Position numbers and translations under genes: made by a program. Positions 25,062 to 32,997 of a stretch of 64,000 bases of DNA are shown piece by piece (the stretch's first letter is position 1; each line of letters begins with the position of its first letter). Source of the stretch: an uncultured Muribaculaceae bacterium (GTDB taxonomy: Bacteria; Bacteroidota; Bacteroidia; Bacteroidales; Muribaculaceae). The notes beneath the pieces were generated by a model. It was given only the letters and a program-made list of their open reading frames with translations. It searched no databases and had not been told where the DNA came from. Location of the stretch: NCBI GenBank assembly GCA_910577585.1, contig CAJTNN010000006.1, forward strand, positions 36,627 to 100,626, in the 5' to 3' direction.

Positions 25062-26189
25062 ATGCTGACTAAAGATACGGAACTGACCTTTCAGGTGGCC
25101 TTCTCAATGCTGAAGGGAGCCTCATATGATGTGTGGCTCGCTCTGCAGGAGAGGGGGATATCACTATCTGACTTCTTTGAAGCGGATGATATGGCCCTCA
25201 GGAATGCTGCCGGCGGCGATAAGATGAGGCTACCTGACCGCTATGCGCGCGATGAGGCAATGGTCAGGGCGCGCCGCGAACTGGAGTTTACCTCAAAGCA
25301 TAATATACGTCCGCTATGGGTGGAGGGGGATGATTATCCCTGGCGCATGGTGAATGTGGCCAATCCGCCGCTGGTGATCTATATGCTGGGCCAGTGCAAC
25401 CTGAATGTGGAGCATGTGGCGAGTGTGGTGGGCACGCGCAAGCTCACCCCATGCGGAGCCGAATTCACGCGCAGATTTGTCGGTGATCTTGCCGGATACT
25501 TCCCTGATCTGGTAGTCGTGAGCGGACTGGCTTACGGCACCGATGCCGTGGCGCATCAGGCGGCCCTCGACGCCGGGGTGCCCACAGTGGGAGTGCTCGC
25601 CCATGGACTCGACATGATGTATCCGGCCAGTCATCGCGACCTTGCCAAGCGTATGCTTGCCGCCGGGGGCGGATTGATTTCGCAATATCCTTCGGGCACA
25701 CGCATATACCGCAACAACTTTCTGGAACGCAATCGGATCGTGGCCACACTCTCTGACGCCACAGTAGTGATTGAGAGTGAGATAAAGGGTGGTGCGATGT
25801 CCACAGCCCGCCACGCATTTGAGGCTGACAGAGATGTATATGCCGTGCCCGGGCGGGTGTCGGATCCTATGTCGGCCGGTTGCAATCATCTTATTCGCAA
25901 GCAGCGGGCCTCATTGCTCACTGCGGCAGCCGACCTGATAGAGCGTACGGGCTGGACGCCGCTCGGGGCGCATATCAACCCCGACCAGCGGTCGCTCTTC
26001 CCCGAACTTGGTGGCGAGCCTAAAGTGATATATGACTATCTTCGTTTCGAGCCCGAACCCCGTGGCGCCGACCAGATTCACCTGCACACCGGACTCCCTA
26101 TGGGGCGCCTGCTGAGTCTGCTGGCCGATATGGAATTTGACGGCGTACTGATACGCCATCCCGGCAATCGATTCAGCGTGGCGCTTTAA
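25062..26189 (+). CDS. dprA: DNA-processing protein DprA
   Basis: This 375-residue protein loads RecA on incoming single-stranded DNA. The Rossmann-like DprA core is clear: SVVGTRKLTPCGAEF near residue 125, VVSGLAYGTDAVAHQAALDAGVPTVGVLAHGLD near 151, GGLISQYPSGT near 202 and NRIVATLSDATVVIESEIKGGAMSTARHA near 226. The C-terminal 70 residues resemble the winged-helix DML1-like domain. The start could be GTG 25059 or ATG 25062; ATG is preferred. Natural competence is not shown by the window, and dprA is common in Bacteroidetes regardless. Confidence 0.94.
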   Translation: MLTKDTELTFQVAFSMLKGASYDVWLALQERGISLSDFFEADDMALRNAAGGDKMRLPDRYARDEAMVRARRELEFTSKHNIRPLWVEGDDYPWRMVNVANPPLVIYMLGQCNLNVEHVASVVGTRKLTPCGAEFTRRFVGDLAGYFPDLVVVSGLAYGTDAVAHQAALDAGVPTVGVLAHGLDMMYPASHRDLAKRMLAAGGGLISQYPSGTRIYRNNFLERNRIVATLSDATVVIESEIKGGAMSTARHAFEADRDVYAVPGRVSDPMSAGCNHLIRKQRASLLTAAADLIERTGWTPLGAHINPDQRSLFPELGGEPKVIYDYLRFEPEPRGADQIHLHTGLPMGRLLSLLADMEFDGVLIRHPGNRFSVAL

Positions 26190-26219
26190 GGCGCTGTATT
26201 GACTCTTTAATGGCTTTGA

Positions 26220-26271
26220 AGCCTTAGGGATCTTAGAGTCTTTAGGGGCCTTAGGGTCTTTAGGGTTAAAG
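26220..26271. repeat. Short imperfect repeats of CTTTAGGG type
   Basis: Between the convergent dprA and thioesterase stops, variants of CTTTAGGG/CCTTAGGG recur five or six times in 50 bases. The run reaches the last codons of the thioesterase gene. No function is evident. Confidence 0.6.
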
Positions 26272-26667
26272 AAATCTTTTGAACAGTTGGGCTACCTCTT
26301 CGCCTCGGCTCAGCTTGCCGTCGCGAAGCATGACGCATGTCACGCAGGCAGTCGTGACGATGCGCCCTTCTGCATTGATGATGTCCTGATGGAATATGAA
26401 GCGCGGCCCCTTGCGCTCAAGCGATAGCGCGCTTGTGAATTTCTCGCCGCTGTGCAGCGACTCGATATATTCAATGTCAATCTTGCGCACCACGGCATCT
26501 ATGCCCGCATTGTGCAGGTCGATGAAGGGTATGCCGGCATCGGCGCAGAATTTATGGCGCGTATGCTCCATGTAGTGCAGATAGTTGGCATTGTTGACTA
26601 TGGCCTCGGTGTCGAGCTCATAGTCGCGCACCTCCATTTCGAGCGAATAACAATATCTCTTTCTCAT
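26266..26667 (-). CDS. Acyl-CoA thioesterase (YbgC/FadM-type hotdog)
   Basis: This 133-residue protein has the single hotdog fold of 4-hydroxybenzoyl-CoA thioesterase type: VRDYELDTEAIVNNANYLHYMEHTRHKF near residue 13. The usual catalytic Asp of the D-x-x-G-H-V-N-N motif is the Asp of ELDTEAIVNN. It would hydrolyse acyl-CoA or acyl-ACP. Its ATG overlaps the stop of the upstream membrane gene by four bases, so the two are translationally coupled. Confidence 0.88.
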   Translation of the reverse strand: MRKRYCYSLEMEVRDYELDTEAIVNNANYLHYMEHTRHKFCADAGIPFIDLHNAGIDAVVRKIDIEYIESLHSGEKFTSALSLERKGPRFIFHQDIINAEGRIVTTACVTCVMLRDGKLSRGEEVAQLFKRFL

Positions 26668-27263
26668 TTCCTTTTGGATGTGGATGACGATGCGGGGGAC
26701 GATGATGCGGTGCCCCGCTTGTTGGGCACGCCGTGGCGCGCTATGTGTTGGGAGATTTCATTGACAAAGGCCTCAAAGCGGGCGCGGTTGTCGAAGGCCG
26801 AGGCGGGGATGTAGATGAATCCGCGGCCATGCGGGCCTACAGGCACGATGATGCTGTCGGATGCCACCTGATAGGGGAGCAGTTCGTCGTAGCTGATGCG
26901 TTTTACCGTATATTCTTTACGGTAGGGATGCTCAGGGTCATAGTCGTCGTCATCGGGCGAGGAGGCAGCGAAGATGCAGGCCTCAATCCCTTCGGCGCCG
27001 TGGCGCAGGGAGTGTGGAAGAACGTTGAAAGCGCAGTCGGGGTCAAGACCGAAATTGATGTATAGCATCGCCATGAGCATGGGCACGACGATAAACAGCA
27101 CTATCAGCGCGCATATCACCAGGCGAAGGTCGGAGGCGACGATTCCGGCCACAGTGAGGCATATGATGGTCAGAAGCAGGAATATGCTCCAGTTGCGGCC
27201 GTGGAGCCAATATAGATGGCTGAGCATCTGGGCGGCCGACATTTTGAAGATAGAGGTGTCCAT
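26664..27263 (-). CDS. Membrane protein of unknown function (two helices plus soluble domain)
   Basis: This 199-residue protein starts MDTSIFKMSAAQML and has two adjacent membrane helices (about residues 28-70). A soluble domain follows with YTVKRISYDELLPYQVASDSIIVPVGPHGRGFIYIPASAFDNRARFEAFV, a pattern like YcxB-type domains. The tail is Ser/Ala/Lys-rich. The function is unknown. Gene order on the minus strand is Ntn hydrolase, this gene, thioesterase, with an 11-base gap and a 4-base overlap, so one operon is likely. Confidence 0.75.
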   Translation of the reverse strand: MDTSIFKMSAAQMLSHLYWLHGRNWSIFLLLTIICLTVAGIVASDLRLVICALIVLFIVVPMLMAMLYINFGLDPDCAFNVLPHSLRHGAEGIEACIFAASSPDDDDYDPEHPYRKEYTVKRISYDELLPYQVASDSIIVPVGPHGRGFIYIPASAFDNRARFEAFVNEISQHIARHGVPNKRGTASSSPASSSTSKRK

Positions 27264-27274
27264 AGGCAAGGAGG

Positions 27275-28465
27275 TTATTCGAACTGTATCTCGCCGGCAT
27301 CGCGGCGGTGGCTGATCAGACGGTAGGTCTCGCGGTTGCGTGGCACGAGTGTCTGCAGGTAGCCGGTGCCGGAGGAGTTGCGCAGAACCTGCAGATCGAT
27401 ATAGCGGGTGTTGCCCCCTGCGCGTGGCGGGAAGACTTCGGCGCGCCGCTGCTTGGCGAGATTCCCCATGGGTGAGGTGCCGTCAGGCCCTGTGCCGCGT
27501 AAATCGGCACGCACGCCATCGGCATGACACCACACCGGCACAATCTCCGAGCAGGGGGGATAGCCGAGTCCGGTCCACATCACATACTCGTTGACGATTT
27601 GCTGTGGTGTGGCCTCAGCGGCCGATGCGAGCGGCTGTATGCCCTCGATCACAATCGTGGCTGTTGATTTGTAGCGCGGAATAAAATCCTCATCCACCAC
27701 CCAGCGGGTGTCGGTTTGCGCGAGCATGTCGGCTCCCATCACATCATGATAGAAGCTGCGCGACACATCTTCGGTGAGGAATTCGGCCGATATTCCCTCG
27801 CCATCGATGACAGGGCGTATGAGATGCTCGGCATTGCATTCGCGCACATAACCGTACCCCTCACCCTGGCGACCGGAGTGACTGTAGTTGGTGCGTATCA
27901 GCACCCCGTCGGGTGCATCGGCAAGGTCATATTTGATGTATGAATCATTGTTGGTCTCGTAGTATGCTCCGGCTCCGGAGGCATCGATAACCCCGAAGTT
28001 GGCCTCGACCCCCATCGGGCGTGGCAGCGAATCGAGCAGGGCCTCGAAATCCTCAACACTGCGGCAGCTGCGCAGGGCTATGGTCATCACTTCTCCCTCG
28101 CGGTCCATCATGCGGTCGGGCACCTGGTCAGCCTTGATATTATATGAGGCGGTGTTCATTATGGCAAAGCCCACCTCGTTCATGCCGGTCCACGCCTCCT
28201 TGAGCTGCGTGTCCGCAGCGTTGAAGAGAGCCACATAGGCGTAGGCGCCATCGGCCGATGCCACATATTCCACCTTATTGTCGGTAGTGGATGTGTCGCG
28301 GTGTTTCCAAAGCATTGGTCTGCCTGATGCGGATGCTTTAGCCGAGATGATGGCCGATGTGCAGCTGTAGGCATCAGCAGGAAGCAGTGCCGCTGACAGC
28401 AGCAGGCTGCCGCTGGCAATAAGTCGGAGGGGGCGGAGTAGGGTAGAAAGAAGATGATGGTTCAT
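27275..28465 (-). CDS. Secreted Ntn-type amidohydrolase (C45/C69-like)
   Basis: This protein of 396 residues starts with a signal sequence (MNHHLLSTLLRPLRLIASGSLLL) whose likely cleavage just before Cys in AYSCTSAII exposes an N-terminal nucleophile. That Cys, with GRPMLWKHRDTST near residue 48, ANFGVIDASGAGAYYETNN near 160 and a late LRNSSGTGYLQTL, matches N-terminal-nucleophile hydrolases of the peptidase C45/C69 and acyltransferase type. Substrates in the group range from dipeptides to amides, so no substrate is assigned. A longer reading from 28498 adds 11 residues without a better signal peptide. Confidence 0.78.
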   Translation of the reverse strand: MNHHLLSTLLRPLRLIASGSLLLSAALLPADAYSCTSAIISAKASASGRPMLWKHRDTSTTDNKVEYVASADGAYAYVALFNAADTQLKEAWTGMNEVGFAIMNTASYNIKADQVPDRMMDREGEVMTIALRSCRSVEDFEALLDSLPRPMGVEANFGVIDASGAGAYYETNNDSYIKYDLADAPDGVLIRTNYSHSGRQGEGYGYVRECNAEHLIRPVIDGEGISAEFLTEDVSRSFYHDVMGADMLAQTDTRWVVDEDFIPRYKSTATIVIEGIQPLASAAEATPQQIVNEYVMWTGLGYPPCSEIVPVWCHADGVRADLRGTGPDGTSPMGNLAKQRRAEVFPPRAGGNTRYIDLQVLRNSSGTGYLQTLVPRNRETYRLISHRRDAGEIQFE

Positions 28466-28626
28466 ATGGTGGAGAAAAATTGCGGGTGAATTTGCCACGC
28501 AGTCAGATTAAGCGCCATGCAGCAGTCGGCCGCGCGAAACAAATCGCCGTATCCGGCGTTAAGAAAAAAGAATGCCGTAATACGGATTCGCAAATATACA
28601 CATAATTTGCATTATTGACAAATATT

Positions 28627-28653
28627 GAAGCTGTTTAAACGTTAAACAACTTC
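28627..28653. repeat. Two abutting end sequences of the larger repeat family
   Basis: GAAGCTGTTTAAAC joins directly to GTTAAACAACTTC, like the two termini of the dispersed element with its interior deleted. It lies 66 bases before the DUF4250 start. Confidence 0.6.
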
Positions 28654-28719
28654 CTTTTCAAAATGAAAGTTGATGTGTTGTATACACCTTTTATAAATAA
28701 CTTATCAAATTTTGAAATC

Positions 28720-28896
28720 ATGACATTACCCAAAGACCCCAACATGCTGTGCAGCCTGGTCAACATGAAGCTGCGCGACAGTTATCCATCGCTTGCCGCC
28801 ATGTGCGAAGATATGGACGTGAATCAAGATGAACTCGTGCGCACCCTTTCGGATGCAGGTTTCCATTATTCAGAATCCACCAACTCCTTCCGCTAA
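28720..28896 (+). CDS. DUF4250 domain-containing small protein
   Basis: This 58-residue cytoplasmic protein begins MTLPKDPNMLCSLVNMKLRDSYPSL, which is the DUF4250 signature, and ends with a helix (DELVRTLSDAGFHYSESTNSF). The function is unknown. A longer in-frame reading from 28663 is not supported by the family. The stop is separated from the convergent MFS gene by 14 bases holding a GC-rich hairpin. Confidence 0.88.
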   Translation: MTLPKDPNMLCSLVNMKLRDSYPSLAAMCEDMDVNQDELVRTLSDAGFHYSESTNSFR

Positions 28897-28899
28897 AGA

Positions 28900-28920
28900 G
28901 AGCCGGCGCTTCAACGCGCC
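28900..28920. terminator. Compact hairpin between convergent DUF4250 and MFS genes
   Basis: CGGCGC-TTCAA-CGCGCCG type pairing spans the two stop codons. It is short and lacks a T-run on the plus strand, though TTTCTT follows. Confidence 0.4.
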
Positions 28921-30275
28921 GACTTTCTTGACAGACTGAAAAGGCCGGCCACGATCGCCAGTCCGATTGATGTCCACAGGCAGACATGCACGAGCTGCGC
29001 CGTGCTGCCGGCCACGACGGCAAATATTATGGTCACGAGCGTCGCACCCAGAGTCTGACCCACAAGGCGGGCGGTGCTCTGCATACCCCCCGCTCCGCCG
29101 GTGCGGCTGACGGGTGTGGCGGTGACCATGACGATATTGTTGGGGGTCTGGAACATTCCGTAGCCTATGCCGCACACCGTCATGCGCCAGACAATACTCC
29201 ATTCCGAAGCCCCCTCATTGCCCAGCATAATCAGCATGGCGATGCCGCAGGCAAACACCAGCATACCCACAGCGGCAGTGACCCCGGCATTATGCCGCTC
29301 TACAAAGCGCGCCGCCAACGGAGATATTATCATTGTGGCCAATGGCCAGGGAGTCATCAGCAGACCGGTGGTGATTTCTGAAAAGCCATAGCTATTGAGA
29401 AGTATGAAGGGGAGCGATACCATGGCCAACATCTGAGCGATAAAGGAGCTGGTAGAGGTCAGGATGCTGAGCGTGTAGAGCCGGATACGGAAGAGATCGA
29501 CCGGCAACATCGGATTCTTACGCTTCAACTCGCGCCGCACATAGAAAATGGCCGTCAGCGCGCACCCTGCCAGCATGATAAGCTCTTTGGTGCAGTGCCG
29601 CGGGTCCTTGAATTGCCCGAGAGCCAGAAAGAACAGGCCGAACATCAGCACATTGGCTATGGCGCTCACCAAGTCATAATCGCGGCGCCCGCACTTATTG
29701 TCGCGCGGCGGATTCGCCGGCAGATAACGCCGCCCGATAAAGAACGCCGCCACGCCGAATGGCACATTGATAAGAAACAGCCAGTGCCAGGTAGTCACCG
29801 ACAGAATAGCCCCGGCAATCGTAGGGCCTGCCGCCGTGGCACTCGCGATTACCATCGCGTTAAGAGCCAGACCACGCCCCAGAATCTCGCGAGGATATAT
29901 CAAGCGTGTAAGCGCGATATTGACACTCATCACGCAGGCCGCACCGATACCCTGGATTGCACGAGCCACAAGAATCATCGTGAAATTACCCGACGCCGCG
30001 CAAAGCGCAGATGCAAGCGTGAACACCACCACACCCGTAAGGAAAGTGCGTCGGTAACTGAACATATCGCCAACCGACGACAGCGGCAGGATAAGCATAG
30101 TGATCAGAAGCTGATAAATAGTGACAATCCACACCGTCAGCGAATCGCTGATGCCAAACTCAGTGGCCAGCACAGGGAGCGCCACATTCACAACCGTCAC
30201 ATCCAGCACCGTCATGACCAGCACAATCAGCAGCGCCACGACAGCCGTGTATTTCCGTAAGGAAAGTTTCTCCAT
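28911..30275 (-). CDS. MFS transporter, DHA2 (14-helix, EmrB/QacA-like) family
   Basis: This 454-residue drug/proton antiporter has the DHA2 motif C-like LDVTVVNVALPVLATEFG at residues 24-41, the loop 2-3 signature SVGDMFSYRRTFLTG near 66, and RAIQGIGAACVMS near 104. Later NVPFGVAAFFIGRRYLP and further helices make about 14 in all. It would export hydrophobic or cationic compounds. No membrane-fusion partner or regulator is adjacent, so the substrate is unknown. Confidence 0.9.
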   Translation of the reverse strand: MEKLSLRKYTAVVALLIVLVMTVLDVTVVNVALPVLATEFGISDSLTVWIVTIYQLLITMLILPLSSVGDMFSYRRTFLTGVVVFTLASALCAASGNFTMILVARAIQGIGAACVMSVNIALTRLIYPREILGRGLALNAMVIASATAAGPTIAGAILSVTTWHWLFLINVPFGVAAFFIGRRYLPANPPRDNKCGRRDYDLVSAIANVLMFGLFFLALGQFKDPRHCTKELIMLAGCALTAIFYVRRELKRKNPMLPVDLFRIRLYTLSILTSTSSFIAQMLAMVSLPFILLNSYGFSEITTGLLMTPWPLATMIISPLAARFVERHNAGVTAAVGMLVFACGIAMLIMLGNEGASEWSIVWRMTVCGIGYGMFQTPNNIVMVTATPVSRTGGAGGMQSTARLVGQTLGATLVTIIFAVVAGSTAQLVHVCLWTSIGLAIVAGLFSLSRKSAR

Positions 30276-30783
30276 CTATATATCTATTGTGTAAGTATCT
30301 TTTTACAATTTGCGGACCAATGTGGAATCTTTCAGCCAACCGCAGTCGCCTCAATAAAATCCGGTATAACCGTCTATACCAATAAACGCCGCATAGCCCC
30401 ATAATGATGCACGTCCCATCATGAAATGCCATAAAAAAGTGGTGATTGATAGCGATGTCATGCGTACGACAGTCATCACCGCGTGCAGCATCGCGCAGTC
30501 GCAATTATCGAGAAGATGAAGAGGGGAGAAGCAGGTTCAAAAACTTAACCCTGCATTGAAAAAAAGTTTAAACAACTTCAATAGAAAGGGGGTTCCCATC
30601 CCATCAAAATATCTGTAATGTTAAGTAAAGTTGAATAATCTTAAACTGGCGTTATGTCAGCCAACCATTCATATCCGCAAGATGTTTGAAAGATACAAAA
30701 GCAATAAGAAAGCATCCACCGATTCGTGAGAATGGATGTATGCGAGTAAAGTTTAGTTAGATATAGTTTATAGTGGAATCGAG
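30276..30783. other. Intergenic region with repeat end
   Basis: No gene is supported here. A solo repeat terminus (ending at 30579) lies in it. A 15-codon frame from 30690 (MFERYKSNKKASTDS) precedes the terminator at 30784 but has no ribosome-binding evidence. Confidence 0.4.
30545..30579. repeat. Right end of the larger dispersed repeat, solo
   Basis: TTAACCCTGCATTGAAAAAA followed by GTTTAAACAACTTC (30566-30579) matches the last 35 bases of copies B and C. The body of the element is absent. Confidence 0.7.
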
Positions 30784-30814
30784 AGAGAGCGACCGTGTGG
30801 CCGCTCTCTTTTTG
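30784..30814 (+). terminator. Intrinsic terminator with T-run, no intact gene upstream
   Basis: AGAGAGCGACC and GGCCGCTCTCT (30784-30809) form a long stem with a GTGT loop, followed by TTTTTG. It would end a plus-strand transcript coming from 30.6 kb, where I see no gene larger than 15 codons. Confidence 0.7.
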
Positions 30815-30925
30815 TTGATACCCAGTGAATTGTCTATTGTAACATATTGAAATATTGGTATTTATGTGAATTTTGCAAGTGAGTTTATATGATATTTTTG
30901 GCGGTTGTAGACGCGTAAATTTTAC

Positions 30926-30998
30926 CAAAAATGGGGGACGATTTTAAATAAGTGTCCCCCACTTTGAGGTAAAATGGGGGACGATTTGGGGGACACTG
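30926..30998. repeat. Cluster of GGGGGAC boxes, insertion-end-like
   Basis: Within about 75 bases the motif TGGGGGAC or its complement GTCCCCCA occurs four times, three with an AAAATGGGGGACGATTT context. It begins where the broken KilA-N gene loses homology with its intact relative. Multiple internal copies of a terminal repeat are typical of some insertion-sequence ends, such as the IS21 family, but no transposase is present. Confidence 0.6.
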
Positions 30999-31065
30999 TC
31001 GTTATAAAAATCCGATGTTGACAAGGTGCGCATTCAATCACTACCCAGCATACCAGCTCAGGCAT

Positions 31066-31485
31066 AGCGGTGACCTCTTCCGGCATTAGGTTCTGCTTGA
31101 TGGCATTGGTGTGTATGCGGTAGTTGATTTTCGACAACTCACGCTTTGCCACCACCCGATTAGCCGCTGGTCTTCAGCGTTCAATCGCTGAAATTTCTTG
31201 ACAATATAGACCTTGACCTCAGGGCTGATCCACATGGTGAACTCAAATGCTATATCTTTATGGGCGTATGTGCCACCATATCGTCCTGCTTTGGCTTGAA
31301 GTGATATGGCATTGGTTCGTGCCACAAACTCCTTGACGCTTATCTTAAAACTGTTTAGACCTGATTGATTTTTAATTGTGGCGAATTCGCCATAATTAAA
31401 ATCTGGATTATACACTTTCTCCCAAATGCCGATAAACTCAAGCGTGTTACGGTTACGTAGCCAATCTATGATGAAAAAGTCACCA
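31066..31485 (-). pseudogene. KilA-N domain protein, truncated and frameshifted
   Basis: On the minus strand the frame reads DWLRNRNTLEFIGIWEKVYNP through GRYGGTYAHKDIAFEFTMWIS and VKKFQRLNAEDQ. This corresponds closely to residues 50-150 of the intact KilA-N protein encoded at 31990-32799. The first 45 residues are missing. Near 31150 the reading shifts frame (KRELSKINYRIHTNAIKQNLMPEEVT continues in another frame), and homology ends near 31066. It is therefore a dead copy of a phage-type DNA-binding protein. Confidence 0.8.
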
Positions 31486-31522
31486 TCTTTTTGTGTACAT
31501 CAAAAAAACGTCGCCATCCAAT

Positions 31523-31684
31523 TTAAATGCTTTCATCATCTTGCGGTCTTTGGAGAAAAACACATATACATCTCATGAAGCCGGGGAATGTCCCTTCCAT
31601 GACTACACCATCTGCGTCAGACCGCGTATACCATAGCGCATCTATACCGGAGACTGGTATACCAATGTCCCCCATGACGTCCAT
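31523..31684 (-). pseudogene. Unrecognised fragment downstream of the XRE gene
   Basis: A 53-residue minus-strand frame reads MDVMGDIGIPVSGIDALWYT... and ends RPQDDESI. The frame is open upstream to just after the XRE stop without a better start. It looks coding, but I know no family. It may be the remains of the XRE partner, cut by the recombination that joined it to the broken KilA-N gene. Confidence 0.35.
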
Positions 31685-31715
31685 CAACTCCCGGTGCCCC
31701 TCGCGCAGGGAGTTA

Positions 31716-31979
31716 TTATATCGTTATTATGGGAATCCCAAAGAAGGTTGAAAGTTTGGCTAAAGTGGCAATTGTAAAGTTATGTTCGCCACTTAACCAT
31801 CTGGTCACCTCGTTCGGGCGTTTGCCTATTGCAGTGGCAAGTTGCTTTTTACTCAGTCCTCGTTGTTCCATCAGTAATGCAATCTTGTCGGAGATTGCAA
31901 ATGACATGCGCGTTTCTTCGCGTAATTCAGGAGGTATTTCATTAAAAATCTCCTGAATGTTGATGTAGGCCTTTCTCAT
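31716..31979 (-). CDS. XRE-family helix-turn-helix regulator (antitoxin-like)
   Basis: This 87-residue protein has an XRE/HigA-type HTH in its C-terminal half: LMEQRGLSKKQLATAIGKRPNEVTRWLSGEHNFTIATLAKLS. The N-terminal half (IQEIFNEIPPELREET) is a short helical arm. The architecture is that of HigA-like antitoxins, but no toxin gene remains beside it. It follows the intact KilA-N gene by ten bases, so the two are likely one transcript. Confidence 0.85.
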   Translation of the reverse strand: MRKAYINIQEIFNEIPPELREETRMSFAISDKIALLMEQRGLSKKQLATAIGKRPNEVTRWLSGEHNFTIATLAKLSTFFGIPIITI

Positions 31980-31989
31980 ATTACGGTTG

Positions 31990-32799
31990 CTATTTCAAAA
32001 GTTTACGGTCCTTATCGCCGTTCTCCAATACGCTCATTTGATGTATGGCGATTTGGTTAAGCTTTATAAGTCGTTCTGATTGGGGTAGTCCTTGCTCTAT
32101 GAATACGGCATTGAGGCTTTCCATATTGGATAGGCAGATAAGTTCGTTGACAGAGGCATAGTCGCGGATATTGCCTTTCAAATCGGAGTTAGCCTCTCGC
32201 CACTGTTTCGCTGTCATGCCGAACATAGCAACGTTCAATACATCAGCTTCATTGGCATAGATGATGCTCGCCTGTGCTTTGGTTACCTCCGTCGGAATAA
32301 GGTTCTGCTTGATGGCATCGGTGTGTATGCGGTAGTTGATTTTCGACAACTCACGCTTTGCTGACCAACCCAACGTTTTTTGCTCCTCCGCTTTAAGTCG
32401 TTGGAACTCCTTGACTATATATAATTCAAACTCAACCGAAATCCAACTTGCGAATTTGAATGCAATATCCTTATGGGCATAAGTGCCACCATAGCGTCCA
32501 GATTTGGAAATCAAACCGATAGCATTGGTTGTTTCAATCCATTTCTTTGGAGATAGAGTAAAAGCATTTAAGCCAGCTTCTTTTCTAAACCCCTCGAATT
32601 CGAGGGGTTTGAAATCTGGGTTATATAGACTCTCCCAAATGCCAAGAAACTCAATGGTATTACGGTTACGCATCCAATTACCGATAACAGCGTTTGGATC
32701 ATCGCTCTTATGGCGAGCCAAATCGGTTATAGACACATAATCCTTGCCATCAACATTGATGATGGTTATATTCGTATTTTGAACTGTGATTTTTGCCAT
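31990..32799 (-). CDS. KilA-N domain-containing protein
   Basis: This 269-residue protein of phage origin begins MAKITVQNTNITIINVDGKDYVSITDLARHKSDDPNAVIGNWMRNRNTIEFLGIWE, the KilA-N DNA-binding domain of Bacteroidetes. It continues with GGTYAHKDIAFKFASWIS near residue 120 and a C-terminal domain (SDLKGNIRDYASVNELICLSNMESLNAVFIEQGLPQSERLIKLNQIAIHQM). Such proteins are common as isolated chromosomal genes in Bacteroidales. ATG 32799 is preferred to the upstream in-frame start at 32829. A damaged paralogue lies at 31066-31485. Confidence 0.88.
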   Translation of the reverse strand: MAKITVQNTNITIINVDGKDYVSITDLARHKSDDPNAVIGNWMRNRNTIEFLGIWESLYNPDFKPLEFEGFRKEAGLNAFTLSPKKWIETTNAIGLISKSGRYGGTYAHKDIAFKFASWISVEFELYIVKEFQRLKAEEQKTLGWSAKRELSKINYRIHTDAIKQNLIPTEVTKAQASIIYANEADVLNVAMFGMTAKQWREANSDLKGNIRDYASVNELICLSNMESLNAVFIEQGLPQSERLIKLNQIAIHQMSVLENGDKDRKLLK

Positions 32800-32962
32800 T
32801 TGAGGATAAGCGTTTGATTTCAAATGCAAAGATACATTAAAAATAGGAGATATCGGCGTGTTGGCGTACCTTTCGGTGTAATTATAGTAGGGCTACGCAG
32901 CTTGCGGTAATGATGGTCGGTAATACCGAAATTTTGGTTAGTGGGGTTTAGTTGGAAATTGC

Positions 32963-32970
32963 TAATTTTG
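32963..32970 (+). promoter_or_regulatory. -7 element TAATTTTG before the RibD-like gene
   Basis: TAATTTTG matches TAnnTTTG and ends 27 bases before the ATG at 32998, a typical leader length. Confidence 0.55.
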
Positions 32971-32997
32971 TTGCGAATCTTCTTTTTTTGATTATCT

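Noticed and set aside
30641..30928. A 95-codon minus-strand frame
   Set aside because: It runs through the plus-strand terminator and AT-rich gap and shows no domain.
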